From assembly GCA_005784505.1 (NCBI GenBank), contig VCAZ01000124.1, positions 892,532-956,531 of the forward strand: 64,000 bases of DNA, read 5' to 3'. This DNA comes from Bagarius yarrelli. Taxonomy: Eukaryota > Chordata > Actinopteri > Siluriformes > Sisoridae. The notes under the pieces were generated by a model. It did not search any database, had not been told where the DNA came from, and saw only the letters and a list, made by a program, of their open reading frames with translations. How positions within the stretch are numbered: the first letter of the stretch is position 1; every line of letters starts with the position of its first letter. The position numbers were made by a program, and so were the translations under genes. Shown one piece after another: positions 45,895 through 57,088 of this stretch.

Positions 45895-46025
45895 TTGAGG
45901 TCAGAGCACTAGATCAGCCATGATGCAATCCCCAAGGTAAGAGAGAGGGTTAAGGGCCTTGCTCAGTCGTCTGACTATGGTAGCTTGGTTGTGCTGGGAC
46001 TTGAACCTTATGTCATACAGGTCCA
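45895..46025 (-). repeat. SINE-like fragment, antisense
   Basis: GGTCAGAGCACTAGATCAGC, GGGTTAAGGGCCTTGCTCAG and GTGCTGGGACTTGAACC. It pairs with the copy at 63845-63950. Confidence 0.55.
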
Positions 46026-47400
46026 GCTGTCACACTCCCTCCCCCTCTCTCACTCTCTTTTTTTGAGTTTTTGAGTTAAATTATATAAAGCCAACGCCCT
46101 CCTGATCAAGGAAAAGTCACAAAACATTTTTTTGGCTAGTATCACCCACTGCCACTTATACCAAAGACGGAAATAGAATAGTAAGGGTTAGAGTGAGAAT
46201 AGCTAAATATGGCAGAGATCATTGATACTGAGTGATAATATTGTACTGCATTGTACTGGTTAGCACATAATTTAGAATTGAAACAGTTTAATGACAATAT
46301 TTTGTTATGGTCACACTTTAATTTGTTAAAAAATAGATGGCGAATGGTAAAATATAGAGGACGTTACCTAAGAAAGAGATGGCGAAGGAGAGCTAGAGGA
46401 AAAGAGAGAGAGAAAGGGAGCGCAGAACCTCAAAAAAGATTTTTAGAATAATTATTATTTTATATAAGTGGTTTGCAAATCTTACAAGAATATGTTTCTC
46501 TCATGTGCGCTCACATACAAGCAACGACAAATATCTTCTGAACCTACAAACAAACACATATTCATTAACAAACATTTATTCTAAACATCTGAACACATTT
46601 TCATATATGTTGAACACAAAACTAAATAAACTGAACAGTAAAATGGGACGTCTTGCATTAATACAACAATCTGGACACCTCACTAAAGTGTAGAACATCC
46701 ACACAAAATTACCCCGGGATTAGAATTTCTTTTATTCTTATCTAAATAATGCATGTAATGCATGCATCAGAACAGAGAGACTTTGGAGGAGACGGCTGTA
46801 AAAAAAAAAAAAAACCTCACCAAGTAGTATAAATTCAGAGTTTTTGCTTCATGTTAATCAGATTAGAAGAAACGAGTAACTAATTACTCGAGTAGTTTTT
46901 TTTCATCCGACACTTTTACTCTTACGTCACTAACTATTTAGATTGTTACTACTATTACCTGAGTAAATATTTCCATAAGTACGTGACCCTTAGCAGACCC
47001 CAATGTATACACATGTCGGTCAGAAGGCCTTGATCGCTATCAGCACCTCTGTGCATTCAGGAATAGGACAGTAAAATACTTTTACAGATCTCAGTTGTCA
47101 TGATGTCAGACTGTATGACAGTTAAAATGCATCAAAAAGAGACGCACACAAGACCTCGTACAAAGTTTTACGTCATCATCCGTGACACGTTTGGTAACTC
47201 GTATTCTCTCACTTAACGTTAGCTAGCATCAAACAAACAGCCGCAACGACATACCTTTCTCCTCCATAACTCGATAACTTTCTATTCTTGCTGTTTTGTT
47301 CACTGGACTCACTTGATATTGTCACACTAATTGTGTCATCAGGTTAGGGGCTCCTATTCGTTCCTGGTTTGACGATCGTCAACAAATTTTAGTACAGGAT
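46026..47400. other. Unassigned sequence
   Basis: A 14-base A run near 46800. Arg-rich and Asn-rich small frames at 46251-46693 are not convincing genes. Confidence 0.4.
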
Positions 47401-47401
47401 T

Positions 47402-47565
47402 ATTGCTATTGGTTGTTGGGGGAAATGAGATCAGTGATTGGTTGTTGGGGAAAATGGACATTAGTGATTGGTTGTTGGGGAAAATGGAGATTAGTGATTG
47501 GTTGTTGGGGAAAATGGAAATCAGTGATTGGTTGTTGGTGGAAAATCTAGCTCAGTGACTGGCTG
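47402..47565 (+). repeat. 30-bp tandem repeat containing inverted CCAAT motifs
   Basis: About five copies of GTGATTGGTTGTTGGGGAAA followed by ATGGAGATTA. Each holds ATTGG, the reverse complement of the NF-Y core CCAAT. Whether it binds anything is unknown. Confidence 0.85.
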
Positions 47566-48655
47566 CTTAAACAAAATAAATATTTTCAATTGGTTGACTA
47601 TAATGATTAGTAATTAGTTACATTTTTAAAATAAGATTTTTGGAGATCAGGCTAATCAGGTTACATTGTGAGCGTTTTGTCAGGTGTCTCTCAGATTTTA
47701 CCACGTAATCAAACAAGAAACAGGGAGAGGTTTTTTTCCCTAAAAGTTAAAAAGAAAGCATTAAAGCAGCCCAAATTAACAGAAGGGGTTTTCCTGCTTT
47801 TGGTGTTGTTGATTAAACATGAAGTCAGCTAGTAAAAGCAGACGATCTGAGAGGTCTCTGTGTGAGGCAGCTAATGAGCAGCAGATACGAAGGCTTTAAT
47901 GTGTTAGCTTTTTTGTGCAACAAAACCTAACAATCAGGCTGCTGAGGGAGACGCGGGCGTGAGTCATGAAGACCTTCAGAGGAAAAAAAAGGTTACAGAA
48001 GAAGCAGCAGTGTGTATCGAGCGAGCATCCTGTACTGTGTGGGTAGATTTGAAGACCCCGTGTCCAGACGGATGCGTCTGACTCACTGCTGTTAGACCCC
48101 CTGTGTGGGTGGGTGCTAATTCAATCCTGCGGCTTTAACCTTGGCCTCAGTTTCAGACTTCAGCAAACCTTGTTAGCTAAAGAATAAAAAAATTAACAGG
48201 CTGAAAGAAAATAGTTGTAATCTTTTTATCTGGTTTACGAAAATCCTCCCGAAACTTTTTATGAAATCTCATCACTGTCATGTGACATCGTGAGAAGTTT
48301 CTACAAAGAAGGATTTCAACATGAACTGCTTCTAAAACACAGTGCTGATGCATTCTGGAGTTCTATATCTTGCAGTATATTTCAATGCACGTTTTCATAC
48401 CAAAAAACAAGTCTAAAAAGTCAAAAAGAAAGAAATAACTAGAAAAACGTTCCTCAATATTTCACTTGATTACATCAGAGAATATAATTTGACCTCTGGG
48501 GATTTTGATGCCATTGTGTTGGAATGTAGGAATATTGACCGAAAGAAAAAATCAGATGAATTCCATATTTTTTTTCTTCTTCTGAGATGTGCACAATATT
48601 TTTGTGACTTAAAAAAACTGATGTGAAGATAAAATCAAATCAACATGCAGGCCAC
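47566..48655. other. Unassigned sequence
   Basis: No gene or repeat recognised; includes a moderately GC-rich patch near 47940-48130. Confidence 0.4.
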
Positions 48656-48659
48656 TCCG

Positions 48660-49225
48660 CATCCAAATGGACACCAGAGACACTGGTGTTCATGAATATG
48701 ACCACCAGATGCTGTACAAGTATAATCATACAGCAATCTACCTACATGTTGTTGTACAGGAAAAACTTTGCGTCCCCAGCCCTTGCCGTCACCTGATGTC
48801 GGTGCCCGGCAGAGGAGACGTCAGGAGCGGTGCAAAGTAGCGGAAGTGCGCATACGCCAAAAAAATCCATGTCCACTTGCAGGACAGTGGAGACACTTGG
48901 CGCGTGTGGCAGGGCATCCAGACAATCACTAACTACAAGACAAAGTCACTTGCTTGTAACAGTTAAGAAGCTGAGCCTGCTGGGCCTAAACACCTCCCTC
49001 TGCAACTAAATCCTGGACTTTTTGACTGGAAGACCTCAGTCAGTCTGGATTGGAAGCAGCATCTCTATACCACCACACTGAGCTCTGTGCTGTTCTATTA
49101 TGTGGCTTTTTGATGTTTTGTGTAATTCTGTGTTGTTTTGTGTAGCACCATGGGGTCTGGAGAAACGTTGTTTCATTTCACTTTGTAATGCTATATATGG
49201 TTGAAATGACAATAAAGCTTCTTAA
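48660..49225 (+). mobile_element. Internally deleted LINE, sense
   Basis: A 5' piece (ATGACCACCAGATGCTGTAC near 48698) and a coding piece WRVWQGIQTITNYK near 48898-48940 are fused to a 3' end reading CATGGGGTCTGGAGAAACG and ATGACAATAAAGCTTCTT. The same coding phrase is antisense at 55375-55430, so both belong to one family. The RT is gone. Confidence 0.65.
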
Positions 49226-49650
49226 ACTTAAACTTGAGACTCTGAAAGGTTGAACGCTTTAATCCTGGACAATGAGATGCTCTGATAGACGTTGCCAGTT
49301 TACCTGCTCTTTTACCTCTGATTACAGAACATTTAACACAAAGACCAGTAACCAATTCTCAAAATTACTTTTGTATTTGGAGCTTGTCAGACAGGCAGAG
49401 ATAACAACAGTGGAACAATGGAAGATGTTTTAAAAAAAAAAAAACGAGATGAATGTGTGAGTCAGCTACTTAGAATTTTAAGTTTAAGTAAGCCTTGTTG
49501 TTATTTTCCATGGGTGGCGGTTTTAAAAATGTCAAATCACTGCACACTGACGCAGTTTGAACTCTTTTTTTATCACTAAGTAAAGCAGCTGAATTCTTCT
49601 GCTCTGTTCTTCACTGGCAGATAAGGGAGACAAAAAAGACAGAGAAAGAC

Positions 49651-49694
<44 letters not shown>

Positions 49695-50156
49695 CCGTAA
49701 TACCGCATTGATATAGTACTTGAATGATTAATGTGAATGCATCATGTGTTCAAGGCCCTAGCAGATGCATGTCGTTTAACAAAAAATGTATTATTTCTAT
49801 TTAAACTGCAAGAACATACATTCAGCTACATGGAAACTTTGTTGAAAGAAAAAAACGATACAGGCAAAAAAAAAAACCTAACATAAGTTTTATATCCTAT
49901 TCCAGATGTTAGTCGCACTTTTTCTGAAGGAAAGCTGAAGGATTGTGTGTAGGGGGATAAGTAAGTGGAGCTAAAGGGCTGAGAACCTTAGATCCAGCTG
50001 TCAGAGTGTATAAGCTCTTAATTTCACACACATATACACACACACATTTTCTAATACCTACATGAAGTTACTGTTATTCCAGTTTCTGCTCCCAGACAAA
50101 CATTCAGAGCTTTTGGAGTTTTCTGTCTCGGTTTTCTGTTTTTAGAATAAACACAG
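49226..50156. other. Unassigned sequence with (GA)n and a Tc1 scrap
   Basis: (GA)n at 49648-49690. ATCCTATTCCAGATGTTAGT near 49890-49910 matches the Tc1 fragment family at 29335 and 52610, about 50 bases only. Confidence 0.45.
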
Positions 50157-50234
50157 CATAAGATAAGATAAGATCAGATCAGATCAGATAAGATAAGAAG
50201 ATCAGATAAGATAAGATCAGATCAGATCAGATCT
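50157..50234 (-). repeat. Pentamer repeat tail of the Rex1-like LINE
   Basis: Blocks of AGATA and AGATC pentamers alternate, directly abutting the 3' end ATCTATATAATCTTTATTGA. Short tandem repeats at the 3' end are typical of this LINE group. Confidence 0.8.
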
Positions 50235-52000
50235 ATATAATCTTTATTGATCCCACAGTGGGGAAATTAAATTGTTACGGTGGCTCAGATACAGAAACAA
50301 TTACGTGCAAAGTAGGAAAATAGAAAAAATGTGCAATAGAAAAGTGCAAATTGTGAGAAATAAAAACAATTTACGATAAACATTTTTGAAAATCTAAAAG
50401 TATTTACAGTTAGTTATGTGCATCTGTAGTTAGACTGTTGAGTTGTGCAGTCTAACAGCGGTGGGTAAAAAAAAGCCCTGCGGAACCGCGCCTTCCTACA
50501 TGGAGGGTGTAACAGTCTGCTACTGAAGGAGCTGCTCATAGCCTCCACGGTCTGATGCAGTGGGTGAGAGGTGTTGTCTATGATGGATGTCAGCTTAACC
50601 AACATCCTCCTCTCACCCACCTCGTCCACAGGGAGTCCAGTGGACAGCCCAGGACAGAACTGGCCCTCCTGACCAGTTTGTTGAGTCTCTTTCTGTCCCG
50701 GTCCGTGCTGCCTGCTCCCCAGCAGACCACAGCGTATTGGATAGCAGAGGCTACCACAGAGTCATAAAAAGTCCTTAAGAGAGGCCTGCACACTCCAAAG
50801 GACCTCAGTCTCCTCAGAAGATGGAGGCGACTTTGGCCCTTCTTGTACAGGGCATCTGTGTTATGAGTCCCAGTCCAGTTTATTGTTAAGGTGAACTCCC
50901 AGGTACTTAAAACTGTCCACAACCTCAATGTCTGAGCCCTGGATGGTCACCGGTGTGTAATGTGGTGTCCTCCTCCGAAAGTTGATCACCATCTCCTTCG
51001 TCTTACTGGTGTTTAAGCACAAGTGATTGCGCTCACACCAGTCCACAAAGTCCATGATGACTGACCTGTACTCCAGCTCGTTCCCCCCAGACACACAGCC
51101 AACAATGGCCGAGTCGTCAGAGAACTTCTGGAGGTGACAACTGTTGGTGTTGTATGTAAAGTCCAAGGTGTAAAGGGGGAAGAGGAATGTGAGAGCACCG
51201 TCCCCTGAGGGGCCCCAGTGCTGGAAACAACTACCTCAGACACACAGTTTCGTAGCCTCACATACTGTGGCCTGCTGGTGAGATAGTCCAATGTCCATGA
51301 AGCCAGTCTTCCGTCCACTCCTGCCCCTTCCAGCTTCTCTCTCAGAAGAGCCGGCTGGATGGTGTTAAAGGCACTGGAGAAGTCAAAGAACATGACCCTC
51401 ACAGCAGTTCCGGTGGCCTCCAGGTGAGTCAGCGCCCGGTGCAGCAGGTAGATGACAGCGTCATCCACCCCGATGTTCGGCCTGTAGGCAAACTGCAGCG
51501 GGTCCATTGTGGTGCTGACCACAGAGCGAAGGTGGCTGAGGATGAGCCTCTCCATGGTCTTCATCAGATGGGAGGTCAAGGCTACTGGTCTGTAGTGGTT
51601 TGGCTCCTTAGGGTGCACTGTCTCAGGAACCGGAACCACACAGGAGGTCTTCCACAGGACAGGGACCGTCATCAGGCTCAGGCTCAGGTTAAAGATGTAA
51701 GTGACCACCTCACAGAGTTGGTCAGCACAGTCCCTAAGCAGTCCAGGGCTGATGCCGTCTGGACCTGCGGCTTTCCTGGTCTTAAGCCGCCTCAGTTCTC
51801 TCCTTACCTGATCTGAAGTTAGGGAGAGGTGGGTGGAGGTGGGGGGCAGAGCTGGGCTGGTTATGGAGGGGGGTGGTGTGAAGTGGTGAGAGTGCATGGG
51901 GGTGGGTGTACCCGCTGGACTGGAGATGTGTGAAGTGGGGGAAGGAGGGCTGGAATCAAACCTTTTTGAAAAACAGGATAAACTGCAGGATATTGTTTTA
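50235..52000 (-). mobile_element. Rex1-like (CR1/L2 group) LINE with near-complete reverse transcriptase
   Basis: Minus-strand frames (52035-51205, 51166-50861, 50928-50590, 50629-50414) chain into one RT. The first holds KAAGPDGISPGLLRDCADQL, NHYRPVALTSHLMKTMERL, FFDFSSAFNTI (motif A, residues 216-226 of that frame) and GAPQGTVLS. The second has KFSDDSAIVG, the catalytic double aspartate, and YLGVHLNNKLDW. The third and fourth give GQSRLHLLRRLRSFGV, SSVLGCPLDSL and SRLLHPPCR. TTCTCCAGTGCCTTTAACAC encodes motif A, close to the site I recall for Rex1 PCR priming. Only three frameshifts interrupt it, so it is the youngest-looking LINE here. No endonuclease: 5'-truncated. Confidence 0.85.
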
Positions 52001-52405
52001 TCTGTAAAATGGAGACATACAGAAATACGACCCACAGGCAGATCATCTGCTGCTCCAGAATGAAAGACACGTCCAGAACCTGTAATTAAATGTCCAACTG
52101 CCTAAGTGTGTGGTGAGTCTAGCATCAGCTGGTGTGATTGGGTTCTACCTAATAATGTGTTGGTAAATCTTCAGACTGATGCCAAAAGATCTGGACGTCA
52201 GAGAAGCTTTATTACCCAAGAGGGCTTCTGATAAGGGCTTGTTAGCATTTTACGTTAAGATTTATCAGCTTATTATTTTCAATGGCGGTTTAAAAAATGT
52301 CAAAACTGGGCATGACAACTTAGTTTGACCCTTTTTTATTACTCCGTATAGCTGCTGAATTCCTGCTGAGAGAAAGATAAAGCGAGAGAGAAAAAAAACG
52401 ACAGA

Positions 52406-52437
<32 letters not shown>

Positions 52438-52609
52438 AAGACAGAGAAAGGTGGATTATGAGTAATACAGCTGAATTTGCATGATTAATGGAAATGTATT
52501 ATGTGTTTAAATTCCCAGTAGTTGCATATCATTTAACATTTTTTTTTATTTCCACTACATAACATATATTCTGCAACATAATTATTGGTATCCTAAATAA
52601 AAAAACATA
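52001..52609. other. Unassigned sequence with (GA)n
   Basis: (GA)n runs at 52400-52440. Similar in layout to 49480-49700 (GGCGGTTTTAAAAATGTCAAA here and there), suggesting a diverged local duplication. Confidence 0.4.
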
Positions 52610-52920
52610 CAGGCTAACATATCAGAACATCTGCCCATCACATCCTATTTTAGATGCAAGTCCCACTTCTCCTCTTATAATCCCCTCCAGATTTCTGTGC
52701 AGGTTTGCGGGTGAGAAGGTTGGGGTATAGTCGGGTTTTCAGTTCACCCCAAAGGTGTTTAGTTTAAAGGGGTTGAGTCAGAATCAGAAATCTGTACAGG
52801 ACATGAGAGTTCTTCTAATCCAATCAGAACACAGTATGTCTTTATGGGGCTCAGGGACTTTGTGCACAGGGACAATTGTCATACTGAAACAGGGTTTAAC
52901 TATAAAGGATTTGCGTGAAA
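52610..52920 (-). mobile_element. Tc1-like transposon fragment
   Basis: CCAGATTTCTGTGCAGG, CAGTTCACCCCAAAGGTGTT and GTGCACAGGGACAATTGTCA. Second copy of the 29335-29650 subfamily, in the same antisense orientation. Confidence 0.7.
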
Positions 52921-54039
52921 TAAGAGGTTTATGCGGTTCTAAAGTGCCTCTCATGGTTCTGCTAAACAACTTCTTGTCACTGAATTACAAATGTATTTGC
53001 TTATCTGCTTGCTGTAAATAAACTTTCTTTAAGGAATGAACAAAGCCAATTATACAACAAAAATTGCAACGTACATTAATGTTTAATAACGATTTTAAGT
53101 GATTTAAAATACAAAGTCAGCACTGTTTTAAAGAAAAATCAACACATACTGCTAAAAGCAATAGTATAATGAGTTACGGTCAGGAAATCATCAAGAATCG
53201 ATTAAGAAATCCCAATTTTTTTATTTTTTATTTGAAATGGTTTTAAAAGAGAATTTAGACTGTATCCCACCTGATCTCTCTATATTAAAAAATAAATCAG
53301 CAAATAAAACCATATAAAATTGGCAAAACTACTATATTACATATTATTTTGCCACAAATAAAACTGGTGCAAAATGTTTTAAAGGCGGTTATGTATTGAT
53401 TCCAAACAAAGCAATGTTGAACTGTAATTAGTCGTGACTCAAGAATGCTGTGTGTTACACACTCAACTAAGTTAAAATAGGTCTTAAAATAGTTGGGACG
53501 GGGCATGTTAACCATAGTGTAGCATCTCTTTTTTTTTGTTAAAAAGCAGTTTAATGGCATTTGGACATCAAGATTAATTAAGTTTTGGTGGTAAAAGATA
53601 TAGTCCTGTAGACATGTTAATTCAGCACCCGGACTCTTCTATTACGAAGCCATTCTGTTGTAATAGCTGCAGTATGTGGTTTTACTGTAATAGGTCTTTA
53701 ATTAAATAGATGTCGTCTTCAGGGGAGCATATGTTACTCTAAAACCTTTATATACCTTTCAGCATTAATACTGTCTTTCACAACATGCACACTGCTTAAA
53801 CCGTATGTAGTCATACACCCCTTACAAACAGAAATGCTGGATTTTAAACTAAACACATAACACAGAGGACACGTCATCTGTGACTTCCAACAAAAATGTC
53901 AAATTTGGACTCGTCTGACCATAGAACACTTTTCTACTTTGAATCAGTTCATTTTAAATGGGTTTTGGCCCACAGGACACAACAGCTCTTCTGGAACATG
54001 GTCACATATTAGTTCCTTTTAGTATGATAGAGCTTCAGT
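52921..54039. other. Unassigned AT-rich sequence
   Basis: No supported feature. The phrase GACTCGTCTGACCATAGAAC near 53907 is of the kind seen antisense in Tc1 transposase genes, so a diverged scrap may lie at 53860-54010. Confidence 0.35.
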
Positions 54040-56480
54040 TTGTATCTCAAGTTCAAGTTCAAGAAGCTTTATTGTCATTTCAACCATATGTAGCAGATGC
54101 AGTACACAGTTAAATAAAACAACATTTTCTCCAGGACCCCTGGTGCTACACAAAACAACACAGAATTAGACAAAGCAACAAACAACAAAGAGCCACTAAA
54201 CAGAACAACAACACAGAGCTGAAGACTAAGGAATAAGTTGTCTTAGCAACATAAAGTGCATGTGTGCAACCTTGTACAAACAGTGCAGAAAAGGCAGTGC
54301 AAATAACAATACAGACATTACACCAGACAACAGACAATACAGAACAAATCAGAACACTGTACGGTACATTCAATTACACAGCGCCGACCAGATTATAAAA
54401 TGTGCCAGTAAACAGCAAGATTATTGTACAAACATCATTTCCCGTCCTTAACAAAATGTATGTTTGTGTTTACATGTTGAATGTGTGTGTGTGTGTGTGA
54501 GTTAAATTAGTTTACTTCAGTTCCTTGAGTTGAGGAGCCTATTGGCTTGCGGAAAGAAACTGTTACATATTCAGGTTGTGAGGGCCCGTATGCTGCAGTA
54601 CCTTTTTCCAGATGGCAGGAGTGTAAAGAGAGTGTGTGTGTGTGTTGGGTCATGCACAATGCTTCTGGATTTGCAGATACAGCGTGTAGTGTAAATGTCC
54701 ATTATGGAGGGAAAAGAGACTTTAATGATTTTCTCAGCTGTTCTTACTATCATATGCATGGTCTTGCGATTAAAAACAGTGCAGTTTCCAGAATGCTGAA
54801 CTGAAGTCTATGAACCGCATTCATATGTATGTGACTTTATTGTCCAGGTGTGTGAGGGCCAGATGAAGTGGTTGTGGCAATGGCATCATCTGTGGAACAG
54901 TTCAAATGATATGCAAACTGTAAAGGTTCCAGTGTGGGACGCAGCAGGGTTGTAATGTCTCTCATGATGAGTCTTCATCATGATGGCACTTCATCATGAT
55001 GGGTGTGACTACGGGACAGTAGTCACTGAGGCAGGAGACTATTGACTTCTTCGCCACAGAATGATGGTAGCGGTTTTGAGGCACATGGGAACGACAGCGG
55101 TGCACAGGGAAATGTTGAAGATGTCAGTAAAAACATCTGCTAGTTGTTATACACAGTCCTTGAGCACTCTGCTGGGGATGTTGTCCGGTCCAGCAGACCT
55201 CCATGAGTTTTCCTCACCTCAGACATGTTTAGACAAAGCACCTAATCGCTGGAAGGAGGGATGGTCTTTCTCGCTGCCAAATTGATCTGCGCCTCAAACC
55301 GGGCGTAGAAGTCATTCAGTGCATCTGGGAGGGAGGCGTCACTGTCACAAGCAGGTGAAGTTGGCTTGTAGTTAGTGATCATCTGGATGCCCCGCCACAT
55401 GCGCCAAGTGTCTCTGCTGTCCTAGAAGAGGCTGTGGATTTTCTTGGCGTATGCGTGCTTTGCCTTTCTAATGGCTCTAGACAGTTTGGCCCTTGCTGTT
55501 TTTAGGGCCATCTTGTCCTTTGCCCCGAGGCTAAGTCCCTGGACTTAAGCAGCGCACGCACCTCTGTGGTCATCCACGATTTTTGGTTGGAGTGTGTTTT
55601 GGTAGTTTTGGAAACAGTCACGTTCATGCTGATGTAGCTAGTCATTGATGTCATGTACTCCTCCAGGTTAACAGAGTCGCCGTTGGTTGCAGCCCCCTAA
55701 GCATTTGCCAGTCAGTGCACTCAAAACAATCCTAAAGAGCAGAAGGACCTCCTGTTGGCTAGGTTCTCACCTGCTTCAAAACTGGTTTAGAGCGTCTGAC
55801 CGGTGGTCTGTATGCTCAAATTAGCTTAACAGAGATGTTGTCTGAGTAAACGAGATAGGGGCGGGGCTTTGCTCGGTATGCGTCAGGGATGTTTGTGTAA
55901 ACAAGATAGAGCGTGTTTTCCCCTCTTGTCAGGGTGTGCATTCTGCAGATCGCTGATAGCCCCATAGAGTACATAAAGCACCTTGTTAACATTAGCTCTG
56001 GGTGGAATGTACATTCCAACAATGAAAACGGTAGTAAATTCATTTGGTAAAAAAAAAAAAAATAGCCTTCATCTAACAGTCACAAACTCCACTAGCGATA
56101 AACAGAAATTGAAAACAATTACAGAGTTGTTATACCATTGAGTGTTGATGTGTCACAAAGCACAACAGTCTCTAAATTTATGCGGTTTAGTCTTCTGAAG
56201 TTCATTAACCAGCGAGCAAATGTTAGCAAGTAGTATGGAAGGGAGTGCTGCCCTACTAGGGTTTGTTTTTAGCCCAGCATGGACACTTGCCCACTTTCTG
56301 CACTTCCGTTACCTCATACCTTGCAACATCCCTTCTCCCAGCCTTTAGCATCAGGTGACGGCGAGGGCTGCATGATTGTTGTTCTAAACAGCGTCTGGTG
56401 GTCGTATACATTAACATCAATGTCTCACATCTGGTGTCTATGTATACGACCACCAGACGCTGTCGGGCTAAAAACATAGC
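54040..56480 (-). mobile_element. LINE relic, antisense, same family as 48.66 kb
   Basis: Its 3' end is at the left: (TTGAAC)n-type tail near 54045-54065, then the reverse complement of ATGACAATAAAGCTTCTTGA. A (GT)n run at 54482-54500 follows. Minus-strand coding scraps: an AFLDSLIPRRLAT-like decayed region at 54550-54760, DYRPVALTPIMMK-like near 54970-55040, VLKDCA-QL-like near 55145-55175, and RVWRGIQMITNYKPTSPA near 55350-55430. The piece 55800-56260 is less certain. Its 5' end near 56250-56480 contains the inverted repeat. Full of stops. Confidence 0.6.
56388..56463. repeat. Perfect 23-base inverted repeat with 30-base spacer
   Basis: ACAGCGTCTGGTGGTCGTAT-ACA (56388-56410) and its exact reverse complement (56441-56463). 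The phrase GACCACCAGATGCTGTAC at 48700 shows it comes from the LINE 5' region. Confidence 0.95.
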
Positions 56481-56514
56481 ACCATTTTGGATCCAGATTG
56501 CCCACTATGTGCTA

Positions 56515-56870
56515 CTGCCACTCTGCCATCTTGGATCTTTTGGATCCACAGTTGAAACGGTGGATTGTGTTTACTAACAGTGGTTTTAGGAAGTTTTGCT
56601 GGGCCCTTTTAATAATATCAATAATGTGATCATGCTGATGAGAGATGCAGTGTTGTTTAAGGGCCCGAAGACCACAGACATCCAACAAAGGTCCTTGTCT
56701 TTGTCCCTTACACAAAGAGATTTCTCCAGTTTTTCTGAATCTTTTGATAATGGTATGCACTGTAGTTAATAGGATTTGCAAAGCCTCTGCAATTTCATAT
56801 TTAGGAATGTTGTTTTTAAAATATTCCAACATTATTTTTTTCAACAATTGCAGGGCCCTCTCAGAAAAAA
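56515..56870 (-). mobile_element. Tc1-like transposase N-terminal fragment near mc5r
   Basis: A 111-codon minus-strand frame (56847-56512) reads NNIPKYEIAEALQILL, TVHTIIKRFRKTGEISLCKG and LRALKQHCISHQHD. This is the helix-turn-helix plus the second DNA-binding helix set of Tc1 transposases. The catalytic domain is absent. It ends about 150 bases before the mc5r splice acceptor, in opposite orientation to the gene. Confidence 0.75.
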
Positions 56871-57000
56871 AGTTAGGAAACCCTAGATGGGGCTCTTAAA
56901 GTGGATAAAGCAAAGAAGCCATATGATTCTTTATTTGTCTTTCTCTTCTAAATGTGTATTATATATGTTGAGATGATCTGCTTAATGATAGATACTTTAT

Positions 57001-57017
57001 CTCCTGTTTATATACAG
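57001..57017 (+). promoter_or_regulatory. Likely 3' splice acceptor of the mc5r 5' UTR intron
   Basis: A pyrimidine-containing run ends in TATACAG at 57017, 71 bases before the receptor start codon. Melanocortin receptor coding regions are intronless, but their leaders are often spliced, so this is a reasonable acceptor. Inferred from sequence context only; no transcript is available. Confidence 0.4.
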
Positions 57018-57021
57018 AGTG

Positions 57022-57048
57022 ATGTCGCTACATCCACCAAGTCACTGA
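57022..57048 (+). promoter_or_regulatory. Short upstream ORF in the mc5r leader
   Basis: An ATG at 57022 opens a frame of eight codons ending in TGA at 57046-57048, 40 bases before the receptor ATG. If the transcript begins upstream of it, the uORF could lower translation of the receptor. The frame is visible; its use is inference. Confidence 0.4.
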
Positions 57049-57088
57049 CTCAAGAAACATCCAGAAAACCCTCCATCTGTTTACCAAT

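Noticed and set aside
46251..46451. Arg-rich 66-codon frame resembling a basic peptide
   Set aside because: Composition follows an AG-rich tract; no homology recognised.
54946..55010. Short CATCATGATG repeats as a regulatory palindrome
   Set aside because: They are a small duplication inside a decayed LINE coding segment.
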